Origin: Winogradskyella luteola | Lineage (GTDB): Bacteria; Bacteroidota; Bacteroidia; Flavobacteriales; Flavobacteriaceae | Assembly (NCBI RefSeq): GCF_019203985.1 | Contig: NZ_JAGSPD010000004.1 | Span: 62,001 to 126,000 of the forward strand | DNA length: 64,000 nucleotides | Direction: 5' to 3' | In this document: positions 1-9,190 of the stretch, piece after piece | How the letters are laid out: each line of letters starts with the position of its first letter | Position numbering within the stretch: position 1 is the stretch's first letter | Notes under the pieces: generated by a model | Database searches by the model: none | What the model was told of the DNA's origin: nothing | What the model saw: the letters and a program-made list of their open reading frames with translations, nothing else | Position numbers and translations under genes: made by a program

Positions 1-666
1 TAATTGTGTTTGTCCTGGGGCCGCAACATTACCTTGTTCTGTGATAATATCGTCTATAACACCAGAAAACGGTGCTCTAACGTTATTTTTAGCCAACTGT
101 TCATTGATTTGAGCGATGCTTTTTTGTAGACCTTCATACTGGGATTTTGTTTGAAGATACTGAATTTCGCTACCTATTTTTTGATCCCAAAGACGTTTTT
201 GGCGCTCAAAAGTTGTTTTCGCCAGATTGGCTTGTACTTCTAGTTGTGCTTTTTGTTGGCTCAGTCCACCATCATCAATAGAAGCTAATAACTGTCCTTT
301 ACTTACTCTTTGCCCTTCCTTTACATGTACACGTGTAATAATACCACCTACTTCTGGTGTCACTACAATATTCTGTTTAGTTTCAACACTTCCTTGTAAT
401 TCTAGGTAATGCTTAAATTCTTCAACCTTTGCATTAAAAGTAGTAATGAGCGGTACATTTCTATCAGGGTTTATACTCTGAAGTTTTTCATCTAATTCTT
501 TAATTTGAACGGCCAAGGCTTGCTGCTCATCAACCAATTCATCTTTCTTTTTTTGAATGGCTACGGCATCATCTGATGCAATGAGTTCTTCTACAGACTT
601 TCCTTTTTCGCCCGAACATGCAGCTAAAAGTGATGTTAAAATGATTAAACTATATATTTTTTTCAT
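1..666 (-). CDS. RND efflux membrane fusion protein (partial)
   Basis: Periplasmic adaptor of a tripartite efflux pump, cut off by the left window edge; the 222 codons seen are its N-terminal part. It starts MKKIYSLIILTSLLAACSG, a lipoprotein signal with a lipobox ending in Cys. A Lys/Glu-rich stretch follows, then a biotinyl/lipoyl-like hairpin half (VTPEVGGIITRVHVKEGQ) and a helical hairpin with Gln-rich coiled coil, the HlyD/AcrA layout. The second lipoyl half begins at the window edge (VRAPFSGVIDDI). It lies 10 bp after the TolC gene on the same strand, so it is the third gene of a tetR-tolC-mfp operon; an inner-membrane RND pump is expected just outside the window. The family call is secure; the substrate cannot be told. 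Confidence 0.9.
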   Translation of the reverse strand, partial: MKKIYSLIILTSLLAACSGEKGKSVEELIASDDAVAIQKKKDELVDEQQALAVQIKELDEKLQSINPDRNVPLITTFNAKVEEFKHYLELQGSVETKQNIVVTPEVGGIITRVHVKEGQRVSKGQLLASIDDGGLSQQKAQLEVQANLAKTTFERQKRLWDQKIGSEIQYLQTKSQYEGLQKSIAQINEQLAKNNVRAPFSGVIDDIITEQGNVAAPGQTQL

Positions 667-676
667 GATGATAATT

Positions 677-2020
677 TTAAAAGTTGGTAGTATTGTTAGT
701 GATGGTTTCTAATTCTGCTTTATTGTTTATAACATCTAACATGGCTTGCAATAATTCTTGTTGTGCAGTGTATAGTTGAGTTTGTGCCTGTCTTAATTCA
801 AAACTAGAACCGATACCCTCAAAGAATTTGGTTTGATTTTTAGATTCTATACGCTCAGCAAGTGCCAGGTTTTGCTTTTTGTTGTTGTAATCTTCTGTTG
901 CAAACCTGTAGTTGCTCTTAGCGGTTTCAATTTGAAGTTTAAGCATTTGCTCAGTTTCCGTTAGATCATCTTTCGATTTTTCAAGATTTATTTTGGCACG
1001 TTGTGTTGCTGCACTTCTTCCGCCAGAACTAAAGATGGGAATGTCTAAGTTAAAACCAAATGCAGAGAAACCTGCCCAACTTTGGTCACGATCTAAAAAA
1101 GTGAACTCATCGCTAAAACCCAAATATCCACCATTAATAAATGCACTTAGTCTTGGCAATGCCTTACTCTTTTCTAGCTTTAATAAAAGTTCTTTAGAGG
1201 TTTTATCGTTTTCAGCTATTTTATAATCAATGGTATTGGTAACGTCATTTTTAAGTTCTAGAACTTCTAGAGAGATGTTTTTCTCTGTGAGCTGCTCTAA
1301 ATCTTCAGTTAAAGTAACATTGGTTTTATAATCTATGCCAAGTGTTATGTTAAACATCTGGTAAGCAATTTCCCTTAAACGTTCGGCATTGTTTAAACTG
1401 CTTTGCACATTGGAAAGTGTTATTTGCAGTTGCTCTACACTCTCTTCCTCTTCCAATCCATTTTCATAAATCTTAGTGGTCTCGTTGAGGGTTTTTTCTA
1501 AAACCGCAATATTTTTCTCGAAGATGGTTACACTTTCTTCCGATAGCAGAACATTACCATAAGCGTTGATTACAGCTTTTCGGACTTCTAAATCTGTTTT
1601 TTCCTTAGCATTTTTCGAAATTTCCAAGAAAACCTTGGCAGATTGTAAACCTACAAGATAAGAGCCATCAAAAAGTAATTGATTTAAGGTTGCAGTGGCA
1701 TTGACATTCTGTTTTGTTCCAAAAATTACTTCTGCAAACTCGCCAGGTTCTCCACCAAAAAACTCAGCAGGAACAACAGAAACTTGTTGCTTTAAGAAGT
1801 TTTGATAGTTAATATTAGCATCAATTTGTGGTAAACCTGTAGCTGTAGTTTCCCATTTTTGCTTTTTTGCTGCTTCAATATCTCGAGCTGCATTTTTAGC
1901 GTTTCGGTTATTTTCTAAAGCGTAATCTATAGCTTCTTGTAATGTAAAGCTGGTAGGTATGTCTTGGGCAAAGCCAAAACTAAAACACACTAGAAAAATG
2001 AAAATTGATAGGTTTTTCAT
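677..2020 (-). CDS. TolC family outer membrane efflux protein
   Basis: 447 aa outer-membrane channel of a tripartite efflux system. It has a Sec signal (MKNLSIFIFLVCFSFGFAQ) and then the duplicated outer membrane efflux protein repeat: N-terminal helices around TLQEAIDYALENN, a second repeat half near KALPRLSAFINGGYLGF, and long Gln/Glu/Asn-rich helices at the end. The length is normal for the family. It sits 7 bp downstream of the TetR gene and 10 bp upstream of the membrane fusion gene, all on the minus strand, so the three are probably one transcript under TetR control. Confidence 0.92.
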   Translation of the reverse strand: MKNLSIFIFLVCFSFGFAQDIPTSFTLQEAIDYALENNRNAKNAARDIEAAKKQKWETTATGLPQIDANINYQNFLKQQVSVVPAEFFGGEPGEFAEVIFGTKQNVNATATLNQLLFDGSYLVGLQSAKVFLEISKNAKEKTDLEVRKAVINAYGNVLLSEESVTIFEKNIAVLEKTLNETTKIYENGLEEEESVEQLQITLSNVQSSLNNAERLREIAYQMFNITLGIDYKTNVTLTEDLEQLTEKNISLEVLELKNDVTNTIDYKIAENDKTSKELLLKLEKSKALPRLSAFINGGYLGFSDEFTFLDRDQSWAGFSAFGFNLDIPIFSSGGRSAATQRAKINLEKSKDDLTETEQMLKLQIETAKSNYRFATEDYNNKKQNLALAERIESKNQTKFFEGIGSSFELRQAQTQLYTAQQELLQAMLDVINNKAELETITNNTTNF

Positions 2021-2027
2021 TCTATTG

Positions 2028-2633
2028 TTATGATTGATTTTTTGTTATGAATTGGTTTAATATTTTAAATCCTTTTTCGGTTACAATGGCACGCAAATGG
2101 TATTCTAAATAACTCTCCATTAAATACTCCATTTGATATTGTTCTGGAGGGAAAAACATGTTGTCCTTAATGCCTGTCATACCTGTAAAGTACATTCTAG
2201 AGATGAAGTCAACATCAATAGTATTCCTAAAAACGCCTGTATCTACTCCTTGCTGCAAACTGTCTTGAACGGAACTGTGCATTTTTTCAAACTGCTTAAA
2301 TTTTAATTGCGCATGAATCTGAGGATAATATTTTTTTAATTGGTATTGCGGTGATGTTTTTTCGTTTTTTAAATGTTGCATTACATACATTTTTATGGAA
2401 TACAATTCTTCGATAGGGTTAGGTGCACTATCACAAATCTCATCTATACCATCACAAATCGTATCAAACAAATGGAAAGTTACCGCCTCGACCAACTTTG
2501 TTTTATTGCTAAAATGTACATAGATCGTCTTTTTAGAAATGCCCATTTCATTGGCAATATCATCCATCGTAACACTCTTAAAACCTAGTGTTAGGAATAG
2601 TTCCGAAGATTTATGGATTATATTTTCTCTCAT
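2028..2633 (-). CDS. TetR/AcrR family transcriptional regulator of the efflux operon
   Basis: 201 aa. The N-terminal helix-turn-helix is clear (TMDDIANEMGISKKTIYVHF, about residues 22-41), followed by the variable TetR ligand-binding helices. The reading frame stays open upstream to 2720, but those 29 codons overlap a 9-bp inverted repeat (2691-2718) that looks like an operator, and the family normally begins MRENII..., so I place the start at 2633. As first gene of a tetR-tolC-mfp operon it is likely an autorepressor relieved by a pump substrate. That role is inferred from position only. Confidence 0.88.
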   Translation of the reverse strand: MRENIIHKSSELFLTLGFKSVTMDDIANEMGISKKTIYVHFSNKTKLVEAVTFHLFDTICDGIDEICDSAPNPIEELYSIKMYVMQHLKNEKTSPQYQLKKYYPQIHAQLKFKQFEKMHSSVQDSLQQGVDTGVFRNTIDVDFISRMYFTGMTGIKDNMFFPPEQYQMEYLMESYLEYHLRAIVTEKGFKILNQFITKNQS

Positions 2634-2690
2634 CTTTTTGGTTCCGCCAAAACGGAATAGCTCTTTTATTTGGTCTGCAAATGTAAACAC

Positions 2691-2718
2691 GGAAACTTTA
2701 AAAACAATAAAAGTTTCC
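2691..2718. promoter_or_regulatory. Candidate TetR operator (inverted repeat)
   Basis: A perfect inverted repeat, GGAAACTTT (2691-2699) and AAAGTTTCC (2710-2718), separated by 10 bp. It sits 58 bp upstream of the chosen tetR start and between the divergent tetR and polyprenyl synthase genes. Size and position fit a TetR-family operator. No binding data exist here. Confidence 0.5.
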
Positions 2719-2775
2719 AAAGTTTTAATAATTATTTAACATTGGTAATGTTGGCATCAAATATCACTAAAGCCT

Positions 2776-2783
2776 TATTTTTG
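2776..2783 (+). promoter_or_regulatory. Bacteroidetes-type -7 box before the polyprenyl synthase
   Basis: TATTTTTG matches the Bacteroidetes -7 consensus TAnnTTTG and ends 4 bp before the ATG at 2788. The transcript would be leaderless or nearly so. A well-spaced TTG -33 element is not obvious. Confidence 0.4.
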
Positions 2784-2787
2784 TATT

Positions 2788-3762
2788 ATGCAAAACATTG
2801 AAGCGTATCAGAAATCTTTTTTATCGTATTTAGAGGATTTCGCTGTTGAAAAAGATCCTGGCAATCTTTACAGACCTATCAATTATATTCTTAAACTTGG
2901 TGGAAAAAGACTTCGACCGGTTCTCACTTTAATGACTTCCGAAATTTTTGGAGGCGAAACCAAAGATGCCATGGATGCTGCGCTATCTGTAGAGGTGTTT
3001 CATAATTTTTCGTTGGTACACGACGATATTATGGACGATGCTCCTTTACGAAGGGGGAAGGAAACCGTACACGAAAAATGGAATTTAAACACAGGGATAC
3101 TTTCAGGAGATGCCATGTTGATTTTGGCCTATCAATTATTTGAGAACTACGAACCAAATACGTTTCAGGCTTTGGCAAAACTGTTCAGTAAAACGGCATT
3201 GGAAGTTTGTGAGGGACAACAGTACGATATTGATTTTGAAACCCGAAATGATGTTGCCATACCAGAATATCTCAAAATGATTGAGTACAAAACTGCTGTT
3301 TTGATAGGTGCTGCAATGAAAATGGGTGCTATTGTTGCTAAAGCTTCAGAAAACGATCAAAATTTAATATATGATTTTGGCCGTTATTTGGGCATAGCAT
3401 TTCAGCTACAAGATGATTATTTAGATGCATTCGGAAACCCTGAGACTTTTGGCAAACAAGTTGGCGGAGATATTTTAGAGAACAAAAAAACATATCTATA
3501 TCTAAAAACATTAGAGTTGGGGTCAGAAGAGGACATATGTAGTTTGTTGGAAGTAATGTCGAACAATTCAATCACCAATGCCCAAAAGGTAGATACTGTA
3601 AAAAAACTTTTTGACGATTCTGGTGCATCAAAAGCAACCCAAAAGGCTGTGGAAGATTATACAAATAAGGCTTTCGACGTACTTAAAAGCTTAAATGTAT
3701 CCGAAGATAAAAAACAATTGTTGAGGTTGTTTGGTGAGCAATTAATGAATCGACGTGTTTAA
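2788..3762 (+). CDS. ispB: Polyprenyl diphosphate synthase (octaprenyl type)
   Basis: 324 aa trans-isoprenyl diphosphate synthase. It condenses isopentenyl diphosphate onto an allylic diphosphate to make the long side chain of menaquinone or related lipids. Both Asp-rich motifs are present: LVHDDIMDDAPLRRG (about residues 78-92) and QLQDDYLDAFG (about 208-218). GGKRLRPVL near residue 38 is the substrate-binding region. The length is typical. Its TAA overlaps the ATG of the next gene (TAATG), which suggests translational coupling. The chain length made cannot be read from sequence, so the symbol is provisional. Confidence 0.9.
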   Translation: MQNIEAYQKSFLSYLEDFAVEKDPGNLYRPINYILKLGGKRLRPVLTLMTSEIFGGETKDAMDAALSVEVFHNFSLVHDDIMDDAPLRRGKETVHEKWNLNTGILSGDAMLILAYQLFENYEPNTFQALAKLFSKTALEVCEGQQYDIDFETRNDVAIPEYLKMIEYKTAVLIGAAMKMGAIVAKASENDQNLIYDFGRYLGIAFQLQDDYLDAFGNPETFGKQVGGDILENKKTYLYLKTLELGSEEDICSLLEVMSNNSITNAQKVDTVKKLFDDSGASKATQKAVEDYTNKAFDVLKSLNVSEDKKQLLRLFGEQLMNRRV

Positions 3763-4112
3763 TGAGTTTACCGACTAATTTTGAAGATTTAATTGCAGAA
3801 GCAAATGTGCTCAATCTATATGAAAAGCTAATTATTCAATTAAACAAAGATTTGTTATTGGCCAATATAGATTTAGAGTTCGATGAAGAAACACTGCCCA
3901 CTAGCTTAAAGTTGGTATTGCAAGAAACGGTATTTCATCTTATACAGAATAGATTTTCAGATTATCTCAATTTACTGTATCAAGTCGATGTTTCAGAATT
4001 AAAAATACGTTCGTTTGATGGCAACGATACTCTAAAACTCTCCGAAGATGTTACTTTTTTAATTTTACAGCGAGAGTGGCAAAAGGTTTGGTACAGGGAT
4101 AAATACAATTAA
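3762..4112 (+). CDS. Small conserved hypothetical protein coupled to ispB
   Basis: 116 aa, acidic, no signal peptide and no membrane segment. I do not recognise a named domain. The start codon overlaps the ispB stop codon, so it is almost certainly translated from the same mRNA. Its 3' end overlaps the convergent gene at 4109 by 4 bp. The composition looks like a compact helical cytoplasmic protein. Function unknown. Confidence 0.75.
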   Translation: MSLPTNFEDLIAEANVLNLYEKLIIQLNKDLLLANIDLEFDEETLPTSLKLVLQETVFHLIQNRFSDYLNLLYQVDVSELKIRSFDGNDTLKLSEDVTFLILQREWQKVWYRDKYN

Positions 4113-4654
4113 AACCAAAACCTTACAAAAGGCATCCAGGCCTGGTTTTGTATGCTTTTATCTTCATCGTACAGAACATCGTATCTAATACCAAAAGTTA
4201 CATTACCACTGCGATAACCGGCTCCTAAAAACAATGCAGGATACCAATAACTGTCATCAACATTATCTACAAACTGTTTATCAAAATCTCTGTCAACATA
4301 CAATTGTTCAAATTCTGTAGAGATTTGTAATTCTCTGTAGGGGTTAAAAAGTCCAATAATGCTTCCGCCCACAACTGTTGACTTAAAAACATCGCGCTGC
4401 GAACTATATTGAAAATTTAAGCCCACTCCAGTTGAAACATAAGTGTTGTGTCTATATAACGCCGCAGGTGCCAATGCTCCACTAAAAAAGCCATCTCCGA
4501 AGTTTAACCCGAGACCTCCTCCAAACTGTACGTTTTTCCAAAAACTATTATTGCTGTCTAAATTATCCTGAGCCAGTGATGTGTTGCTAAATGCAAGTGC
4601 TAAAAAGACACTCATTAATATCTTATTACTTAGCTTTGTATAGAATTTTATCAT
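4109..4654 (-). CDS. Secreted small beta-barrel-like protein next to sucA
   Basis: 181 aa. A signal peptide (MIKFYTKLSNKILMSVFLALAFSNTSLAQ) is followed by alternating Gly/aromatic strands (FGGGLGLNFGDGFFSG, VSTGVGLNFQYSS) ending in Phe (PFVRFWF), the look of a small outer-membrane barrel. As I recall, relatives in Flavobacteriia are sometimes labelled alpha-ketoglutarate decarboxylase. Nothing in this sequence supports an enzyme, so that label would be a carry-over from the divergent sucA next door. Function unknown. Confidence 0.7.
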   Translation of the reverse strand: MIKFYTKLSNKILMSVFLALAFSNTSLAQDNLDSNNSFWKNVQFGGGLGLNFGDGFFSGALAPAALYRHNTYVSTGVGLNFQYSSQRDVFKSTVVGGSIIGLFNPYRELQISTEFEQLYVDRDFDKQFVDNVDDSYWYPALFLGAGYRSGNVTFGIRYDVLYDEDKSIQNQAWMPFVRFWF

Positions 4655-4768
4655 AATTAAATAGGTTAATTTCTAATTGTTATAAATATAATAAAACCAC
4701 ATCTATTTTTGTTAAAAGTTGTATTTTTGAAGAAATTTTGTTGAAACGACAACGTCTCATAAAAAATA

Positions 4769-7528
4769 ATGGATAAATATTCCTTTCTCAACGCAGCACA
4801 TACAGCATACTTTGCTGATTTGTACGACCAATACTTAAAAAATCCTGATGCTATAGAGCCTAGTTGGCGTGCCTTTTTTCAAGGCTATGATTTTGGCTCT
4901 GAAAACTATGGAATGGATGGTGAAATTGTAGAAGGTGTCTCTGCCCAGATACCAGAGCAGCTTCAAAAAGAGTTTCAGGTTGTAAAACTCATTGATGGCT
5001 ACAGAAACAGAGGTCATTTATTTACAAAGACAAACCCAGTAAGGGCTAGACGGAAATATGCCCCAACACTTGAGATTGAAAATTTTGGACTTTCAAAAAA
5101 TGATTTAAATACCATTTTTTCGGCAGGTGAAATTATTGGTTTACAGTCGGCAACGCTTCAGGTTATTATAGATCATTTAGAAAGTATATATTGTGATTCT
5201 ATAGGAGTAGAATACATGTATATTAGAAATCCCAATGAGATTGAGTGGATTCAAAATAAGCTTAATGTCAATGATAATCATGCTAAATTTACCGTTGACG
5301 AAAAAAAGTATATCCTTAAAAAGTTAAATCAAGCAGTTGCTTTTGAGTCGTTTTTGCATACTAAATATGTTGGTCAAAAACGATTTTCTCTAGAAGGGAA
5401 TGAATCTCTAATCCCAGCTGTCGATGCCATCATTGAAAAAGCAGCCGATGAAGGTGTGAAAGAGTTTGTTATGGGTATGGCGCACCGTGGACGACTAAGT
5501 ACTCTAACCAATATTTTTGGGAAATCCGCAAAAGATATTTTTAGTGAATTTGACGGTAAGGATTATGAGGAGAAAGTATTCGATGGGGATGTGAAATACC
5601 ATTTAGGGTGGACAAGCAATCGCGAAACCTATAACAATAAAAAGATTAATTTAAACATTGCGCCAAACCCATCACATTTAGAGACAGTTGGTGCAGTAGT
5701 GCAAGGTATAGCAAGGGCAAAGCAAGATAAGGATGAAATAACGGATGCCTCCGAAGTACTTCCAATCGTGGTGCATGGAGATGCAGCTATTGCTGGCCAA
5801 GGCTTAGTCTACGAAGTGGTACAAATGGCCAAGTTAGACGGTTACAAAACCAATGGAACTATACATATTGTTGTTAATAACCAAATCGGTTTTACCACAA
5901 ATTATTTAGATGGTCGTTCGAGTACATATTGTACCGATGTTGCTAAAGTAACTTTATCTCCTGTACTTCATGTCAATGCAGACGATGCGGAAGCTGTGGT
6001 ACATGCTGCACTTTTTGCACTGCATTTTAGAATGGAGTTTAAACGCGATGTCTTTATTGATTTGTTAGGCTACAGAAAATACGGACATAATGAAGGGGAT
6101 GAGCCTAAATTTACACAGCCTCTTTTATATAAAGCTATTGCTAAGCATAAAAACCCAAGAGATATTTATGCGCAACGTTTGTTAGATGAAGGTGTTATAA
6201 ATGAAGGTTATGTAAAGCATATAGAAGCTAAGTACAAGGAAAAACTGGAAGAAAAATTAGAGGATTCTCGAAAAGAAGATAAAACAGAGATTACTGCTTT
6301 TATGCAGGAGGAATGGAAGGGACTATCTAGGGTTACTGAAGTTGCCATGATGGAGCAGGTTGATACAACGGTTTCAAAAAGTATACTTAAAGACATTACC
6401 AAAGTCATCTCTAATCTTCCAGCCGACAAAAAATTCATTCGTAAAATCCAGAGGTTGATTGAGTCACGACAGACCATGTTTGATGAAAATCGATTAGATT
6501 GGGCAATGGCAGAACATTTGGCCTATGGTTCACTTTTAACCGAGGGCTTTAATGTTAGAATTTCGGGACAAGATGTAGAGCGAGGTACGTTTTCGCATAG
6601 GCATGCAGTTGTTAAGGTTGAAGATAGTGAAGAAGAAATTATATTGTTAAAAAACGTTTCGGAAAATCAAGGGCAGTTTAATATTTTCAATTCACTATTA
6701 TCAGAATATGGAGTTGTAGGGTTTGATTATGGTTACGCTATGGCAAGTCCAAATACATTAACGATTTGGGAAGCACAATTTGGGGACTTTAGTAATGGTG
6801 CCCAAATAATGATAGATCAGTATATATCATCTGGCGAAGACAAATGGAAAACCTCCAATGGTTTAGTGATGTTGCTGCCACATGGTTATGAAGGACAAGG
6901 AGCAGAGCATTCATCTGGGCGTATGGAACGCTATCTACAATTGTGTGCTAAGGATAATATGTTTGTGGCAGATTGTACAACACCTGCGAATATGTTTCAT
7001 TTATTGCGTAAACAAATGAAGGCCAATTACAGAAAGCCATTAATTGTGTTTACGCCGAAGAGTTTGTTACGTCATCCAAAAGTAGTTTCTACAGTAGATG
7101 AATTTGCAAATGGAAGTTTTCAAATGCTAATAGATGATGAAAGTGCAAAAACAGATAAAGTGAAAACTTTGGTTTTTATAACAGGAAAATTCTATTACGA
7201 TTTATTGGAAGAACGCGATAAGCAAGAGAGAGATGATGTTGCATTGGTAAGAGTAGAACAACTGTTTCCGCTTCCTGCTAAAGATATTAGAGCTGTTCTT
7301 AAAAAGTATAAGAACGCAGATGATGTTGTTTGGGCACAAGAAGAACCTAGAAATATGGGAGCTTATAGCCATATACTGATGCATTTGGATGAAGCCAGAC
7401 AATGGAGAGCTGCAAGTAGAAGACCTTATGGAGCGCCAGCAGCGGGTAGTTCTGTGCGTTCAAAAATTAGACATCAACAAGTTATAGATTACGTTTTTGA
7501 TAAAAGCAAAAATAACCAGAGAAAATAA
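4769..7528 (+). CDS. sucA: 2-oxoglutarate dehydrogenase E1 component
   Basis: 919 aa thiamine-diphosphate-dependent E1 of the oxoglutarate dehydrogenase complex (TCA cycle: 2-oxoglutarate to succinyl-dihydrolipoyl-E2 plus CO2). The N-terminal E2-binding segment (FLNAAHTAYFADLYDQYLK) is present. So are the GMAHRGRL motif, the ThDP/Mg region (HGDAAIAGQGLVYEVVQ ... VVNNQIGFTT), the transketolase-like pyrimidine domain (EAQFGDFSNGAQIMIDQYI) and LPHGYEGQGAEHSS. The length is standard. sucB follows after an 87-bp gap that holds a palindromic repeat. Two TATTTTTG boxes (4704-4711 and 4722-4729) lie upstream of the ATG. Confidence 0.97.
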   Translation: MDKYSFLNAAHTAYFADLYDQYLKNPDAIEPSWRAFFQGYDFGSENYGMDGEIVEGVSAQIPEQLQKEFQVVKLIDGYRNRGHLFTKTNPVRARRKYAPTLEIENFGLSKNDLNTIFSAGEIIGLQSATLQVIIDHLESIYCDSIGVEYMYIRNPNEIEWIQNKLNVNDNHAKFTVDEKKYILKKLNQAVAFESFLHTKYVGQKRFSLEGNESLIPAVDAIIEKAADEGVKEFVMGMAHRGRLSTLTNIFGKSAKDIFSEFDGKDYEEKVFDGDVKYHLGWTSNRETYNNKKINLNIAPNPSHLETVGAVVQGIARAKQDKDEITDASEVLPIVVHGDAAIAGQGLVYEVVQMAKLDGYKTNGTIHIVVNNQIGFTTNYLDGRSSTYCTDVAKVTLSPVLHVNADDAEAVVHAALFALHFRMEFKRDVFIDLLGYRKYGHNEGDEPKFTQPLLYKAIAKHKNPRDIYAQRLLDEGVINEGYVKHIEAKYKEKLEEKLEDSRKEDKTEITAFMQEEWKGLSRVTEVAMMEQVDTTVSKSILKDITKVISNLPADKKFIRKIQRLIESRQTMFDENRLDWAMAEHLAYGSLLTEGFNVRISGQDVERGTFSHRHAVVKVEDSEEEIILLKNVSENQGQFNIFNSLLSEYGVVGFDYGYAMASPNTLTIWEAQFGDFSNGAQIMIDQYISSGEDKWKTSNGLVMLLPHGYEGQGAEHSSGRMERYLQLCAKDNMFVADCTTPANMFHLLRKQMKANYRKPLIVFTPKSLLRHPKVVSTVDEFANGSFQMLIDDESAKTDKVKTLVFITGKFYYDLLEERDKQERDDVALVRVEQLFPLPAKDIRAVLKKYKNADDVVWAQEEPRNMGAYSHILMHLDEARQWRAASRRPYGAPAAGSSVRSKIRHQQVIDYVFDKSKNNQRK

Positions 7529-7603
7529 TGTCATTCCTGCGAAAGTGGGAATCCAAAAATAAAGTATCAAATTATAAAGATTCCTGCTTATGCAGGAATG
7601 ACA
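7529..7603. repeat. REP-like palindromic element between sucA and sucB
   Basis: A 75-bp unit bounded by perfect 11-bp inverted ends, GTCATTCCTGC (7530-7540) and GCAGGAATGAC (7592-7602). A nested hairpin (ATTCCTGC / GCAGGAAT) forms the right half. It begins directly after the sucA stop codon. Degenerate relatives occur near 46278 and 49507. It looks like a small non-coding mobile repeat that landed inside the operon. Confidence 0.8.
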
Positions 7604-7615
7604 AATAAAAACAAT

Positions 7616-8872
7616 ATGATTTTAGAAATGAAAGTGCCTTCACCAGGCGAGTCAATTACTGAAGTAGAGATAGCAGAATGGTTAGTGCAAGATGGAGACT
7701 ATGTAGAAAAAGACCAAGCTATTGCAGAAGTTGATAGTGATAAAGCAACGCTCGAATTGCCAGCAGAAGCAAGCGGAACAATTACGTTAAAGGCAGAAGA
7801 AGGTGATGCCGTAGAAGTAGGTGCAGTTGTTTGCTTAATAGACACCAGCGCAAAACCTGAAGCTGATGCTACAACCACATACAAAGGTGGTGACGAAGGA
7901 GGAAATGATGATAATGTCGAAGAAAACTTAAAGAAAGAGCAAGAACAGACCGAGAATACGGGCGAAAAAGCTCCAAACCCTGCTAAAGAAACATATGCTT
8001 CTGGCACACCAAGTCCAGCAGCAAAAAAGATATTGGATGAAAAAGGCATAGACGCAAAATCTGTTTCTGGTACAGGTAGAGATGGTCGTATAACAAAAGA
8101 TGATGCTGTTAATGCCACTCCTTCCATGGGTACACCAACAGGAGGAAACAGAGGTACTTCACGTAGTAAAATGTCTATGTTACGTCGTAAAGTAGCAGAG
8201 CGTTTAGTTGAAGCTAAGAATACCACAGCCATGCTGACCACTTTTAACGAGGTGGATATGTCTCCAATTTTTGATCTACGCAAACAATACAAAGAAGACT
8301 TTAAAGCTAAGCATGGTGTAAGCCTAGGTTTTATGAGCTTTTTTACTTTGGCTGTAGTAAGAGCATTAAAAATGTATCCAGCGGTAAACTCAATGATCGA
8401 TGGTAAAGAAATGCTGTCTTACGATTTTTGTGATATAAGTATAGCAGTGTCTGGACCAAAAGGATTAATGGTGCCAGTGATCAGAAATGCCGAAAACCTA
8501 TCATTTAGAGGAGTAGAATCTGAAGTAAAGCGTTTAGCAATTAGAGCACGTGATGGTCAAATTACAGTTGATGAAATGACGGGTGGTACATTTACCATTT
8601 CAAATGGTGGTGTGTTTGGTAGTATGCTGTCCACACCAATTATAAATCCACCGCAAAGTGGAATTTTAGGAATGCACAACATTGTTGAGCGCCCTGTAGC
8701 AATTGATGGTAAGGTTGAAATTCGTCCAATAATGTTTGTTGCCTTATCTTATGATCACAGAATCATCGACGGAAAAGAGTCTGTTGGCTTTTTAGTGGCA
8801 GTTAAGGAAGCACTAGAAAATCCCGTAGAGTTATTAATGGATAATGATCCAAGGAAAGCTTTAGAGATGTAA
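7616..8872 (+). CDS. sucB: Dihydrolipoyllysine-residue succinyltransferase (E2 of oxoglutarate dehydrogenase)
   Basis: 418 aa E2 core enzyme that moves the succinyl group to CoA. Domains in order: lipoyl domain with the modified Lys in [13 protein letters not shown] (about residue 42), an acidic linker, a peripheral subunit-binding domain ([17 protein letters not shown]), and a catalytic acyltransferase domain ending with the His motif [13 protein letters not shown]. An upstream ATG at 7598 lies inside the palindromic repeat, so I start at 7616 ([12 protein letters not shown]). It belongs to the sucA operon. A strong terminator follows at 8895. Confidence 0.95.
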   Translation: MILEMKVPSPGESITEVEIAEWLVQDGDYVEKDQAIAEVDSDKATLELPAEASGTITLKAEEGDAVEVGAVVCLIDTSAKPEADATTTYKGGDEGGNDDNVEENLKKEQEQTENTGEKAPNPAKETYASGTPSPAAKKILDEKGIDAKSVSGTGRDGRITKDDAVNATPSMGTPTGGNRGTSRSKMSMLRRKVAERLVEAKNTTAMLTTFNEVDMSPIFDLRKQYKEDFKAKHGVSLGFMSFFTLAVVRALKMYPAVNSMIDGKEMLSYDFCDISIAVSGPKGLMVPVIRNAENLSFRGVESEVKRLAIRARDGQITVDEMTGGTFTISNGGVFGSMLSTPIINPPQSGILGMHNIVERPVAIDGKVEIRPIMFVALSYDHRIIDGKESVGFLVAVKEALENPVELLMDNDPRKALEM

Positions 8873-8894
8873 AATCTTAAAAGTTATAATAATC

Positions 8895-8929
8895 AAAAAG
8901 CGCAATTTGAAAACAAATTGCGCTTTTTT
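8895..8929 (+). terminator. Rho-independent terminator of sucAB
   Basis: A 15-bp perfect stem, AAAAAGCGCAATTTG (8895-8909) with CAAATTGCGCTTTTT (8914-8928), a 4-nt loop, and a T-run. It lies 22 bp after sucB. Confidence 0.9.
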
Positions 8930-8961
8930 ACTCCTAACTAATAAAGAGTCACTAACTAAAA

Positions 8962-9075
8962 TTAACTAAAAAAATTAACAGCGATATTGGCTGAAATAAC
9001 TATAATAGAGCTTATGATAAGTAATATCATAAAGATTCTATCCCTTTTTGCAGTATTGTCTTTCATTGCTTGCAT
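8962..9075 (-). CDS. Possible 37-aa single-span membrane protein
   Basis: A short reading frame in an otherwise gene-free stretch. It has a charged N-terminus (MQAMKDNTAKRDR) followed by one hydrophobic helix (IFMILLIISSIIVISANIA), then stop. The shape, about 13 polar residues then about 20 hydrophobic, is typical of real small membrane proteins and unlikely in random AT-rich DNA. No ribosome-binding site is visible, which is normal in this phylum. A hairpin (AAAGCTCTGAA / TTCAGAGCTTT, 9091-9123) lies just upstream. Role unknown. Confidence 0.4.
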   Translation of the reverse strand: MQAMKDNTAKRDRIFMILLIISSIIVISANIAVNFFS

Positions 9076-9190
9076 AATAGTTTTTTTTTAAAAGCTCTGA
9101 ACCATAAGCTTATTCAGAGCTTTCAAGACTTAACTTGAGGCGTTGATTAATAGCTGATGTAAAATTGCAAATAATTTTAAGGTGATACTA

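Noticed and set aside
4109..4654. Alpha-ketoglutarate decarboxylase label for the gene beside sucA
   Set aside because: The product is a 181-aa signal-peptide barrel with no thiamine or catalytic motif.
7598..7616. ATG at 7598 as the start of sucB
   Set aside because: It belongs to the inverted end of the palindromic repeat; the family N-terminus begins at 7616.
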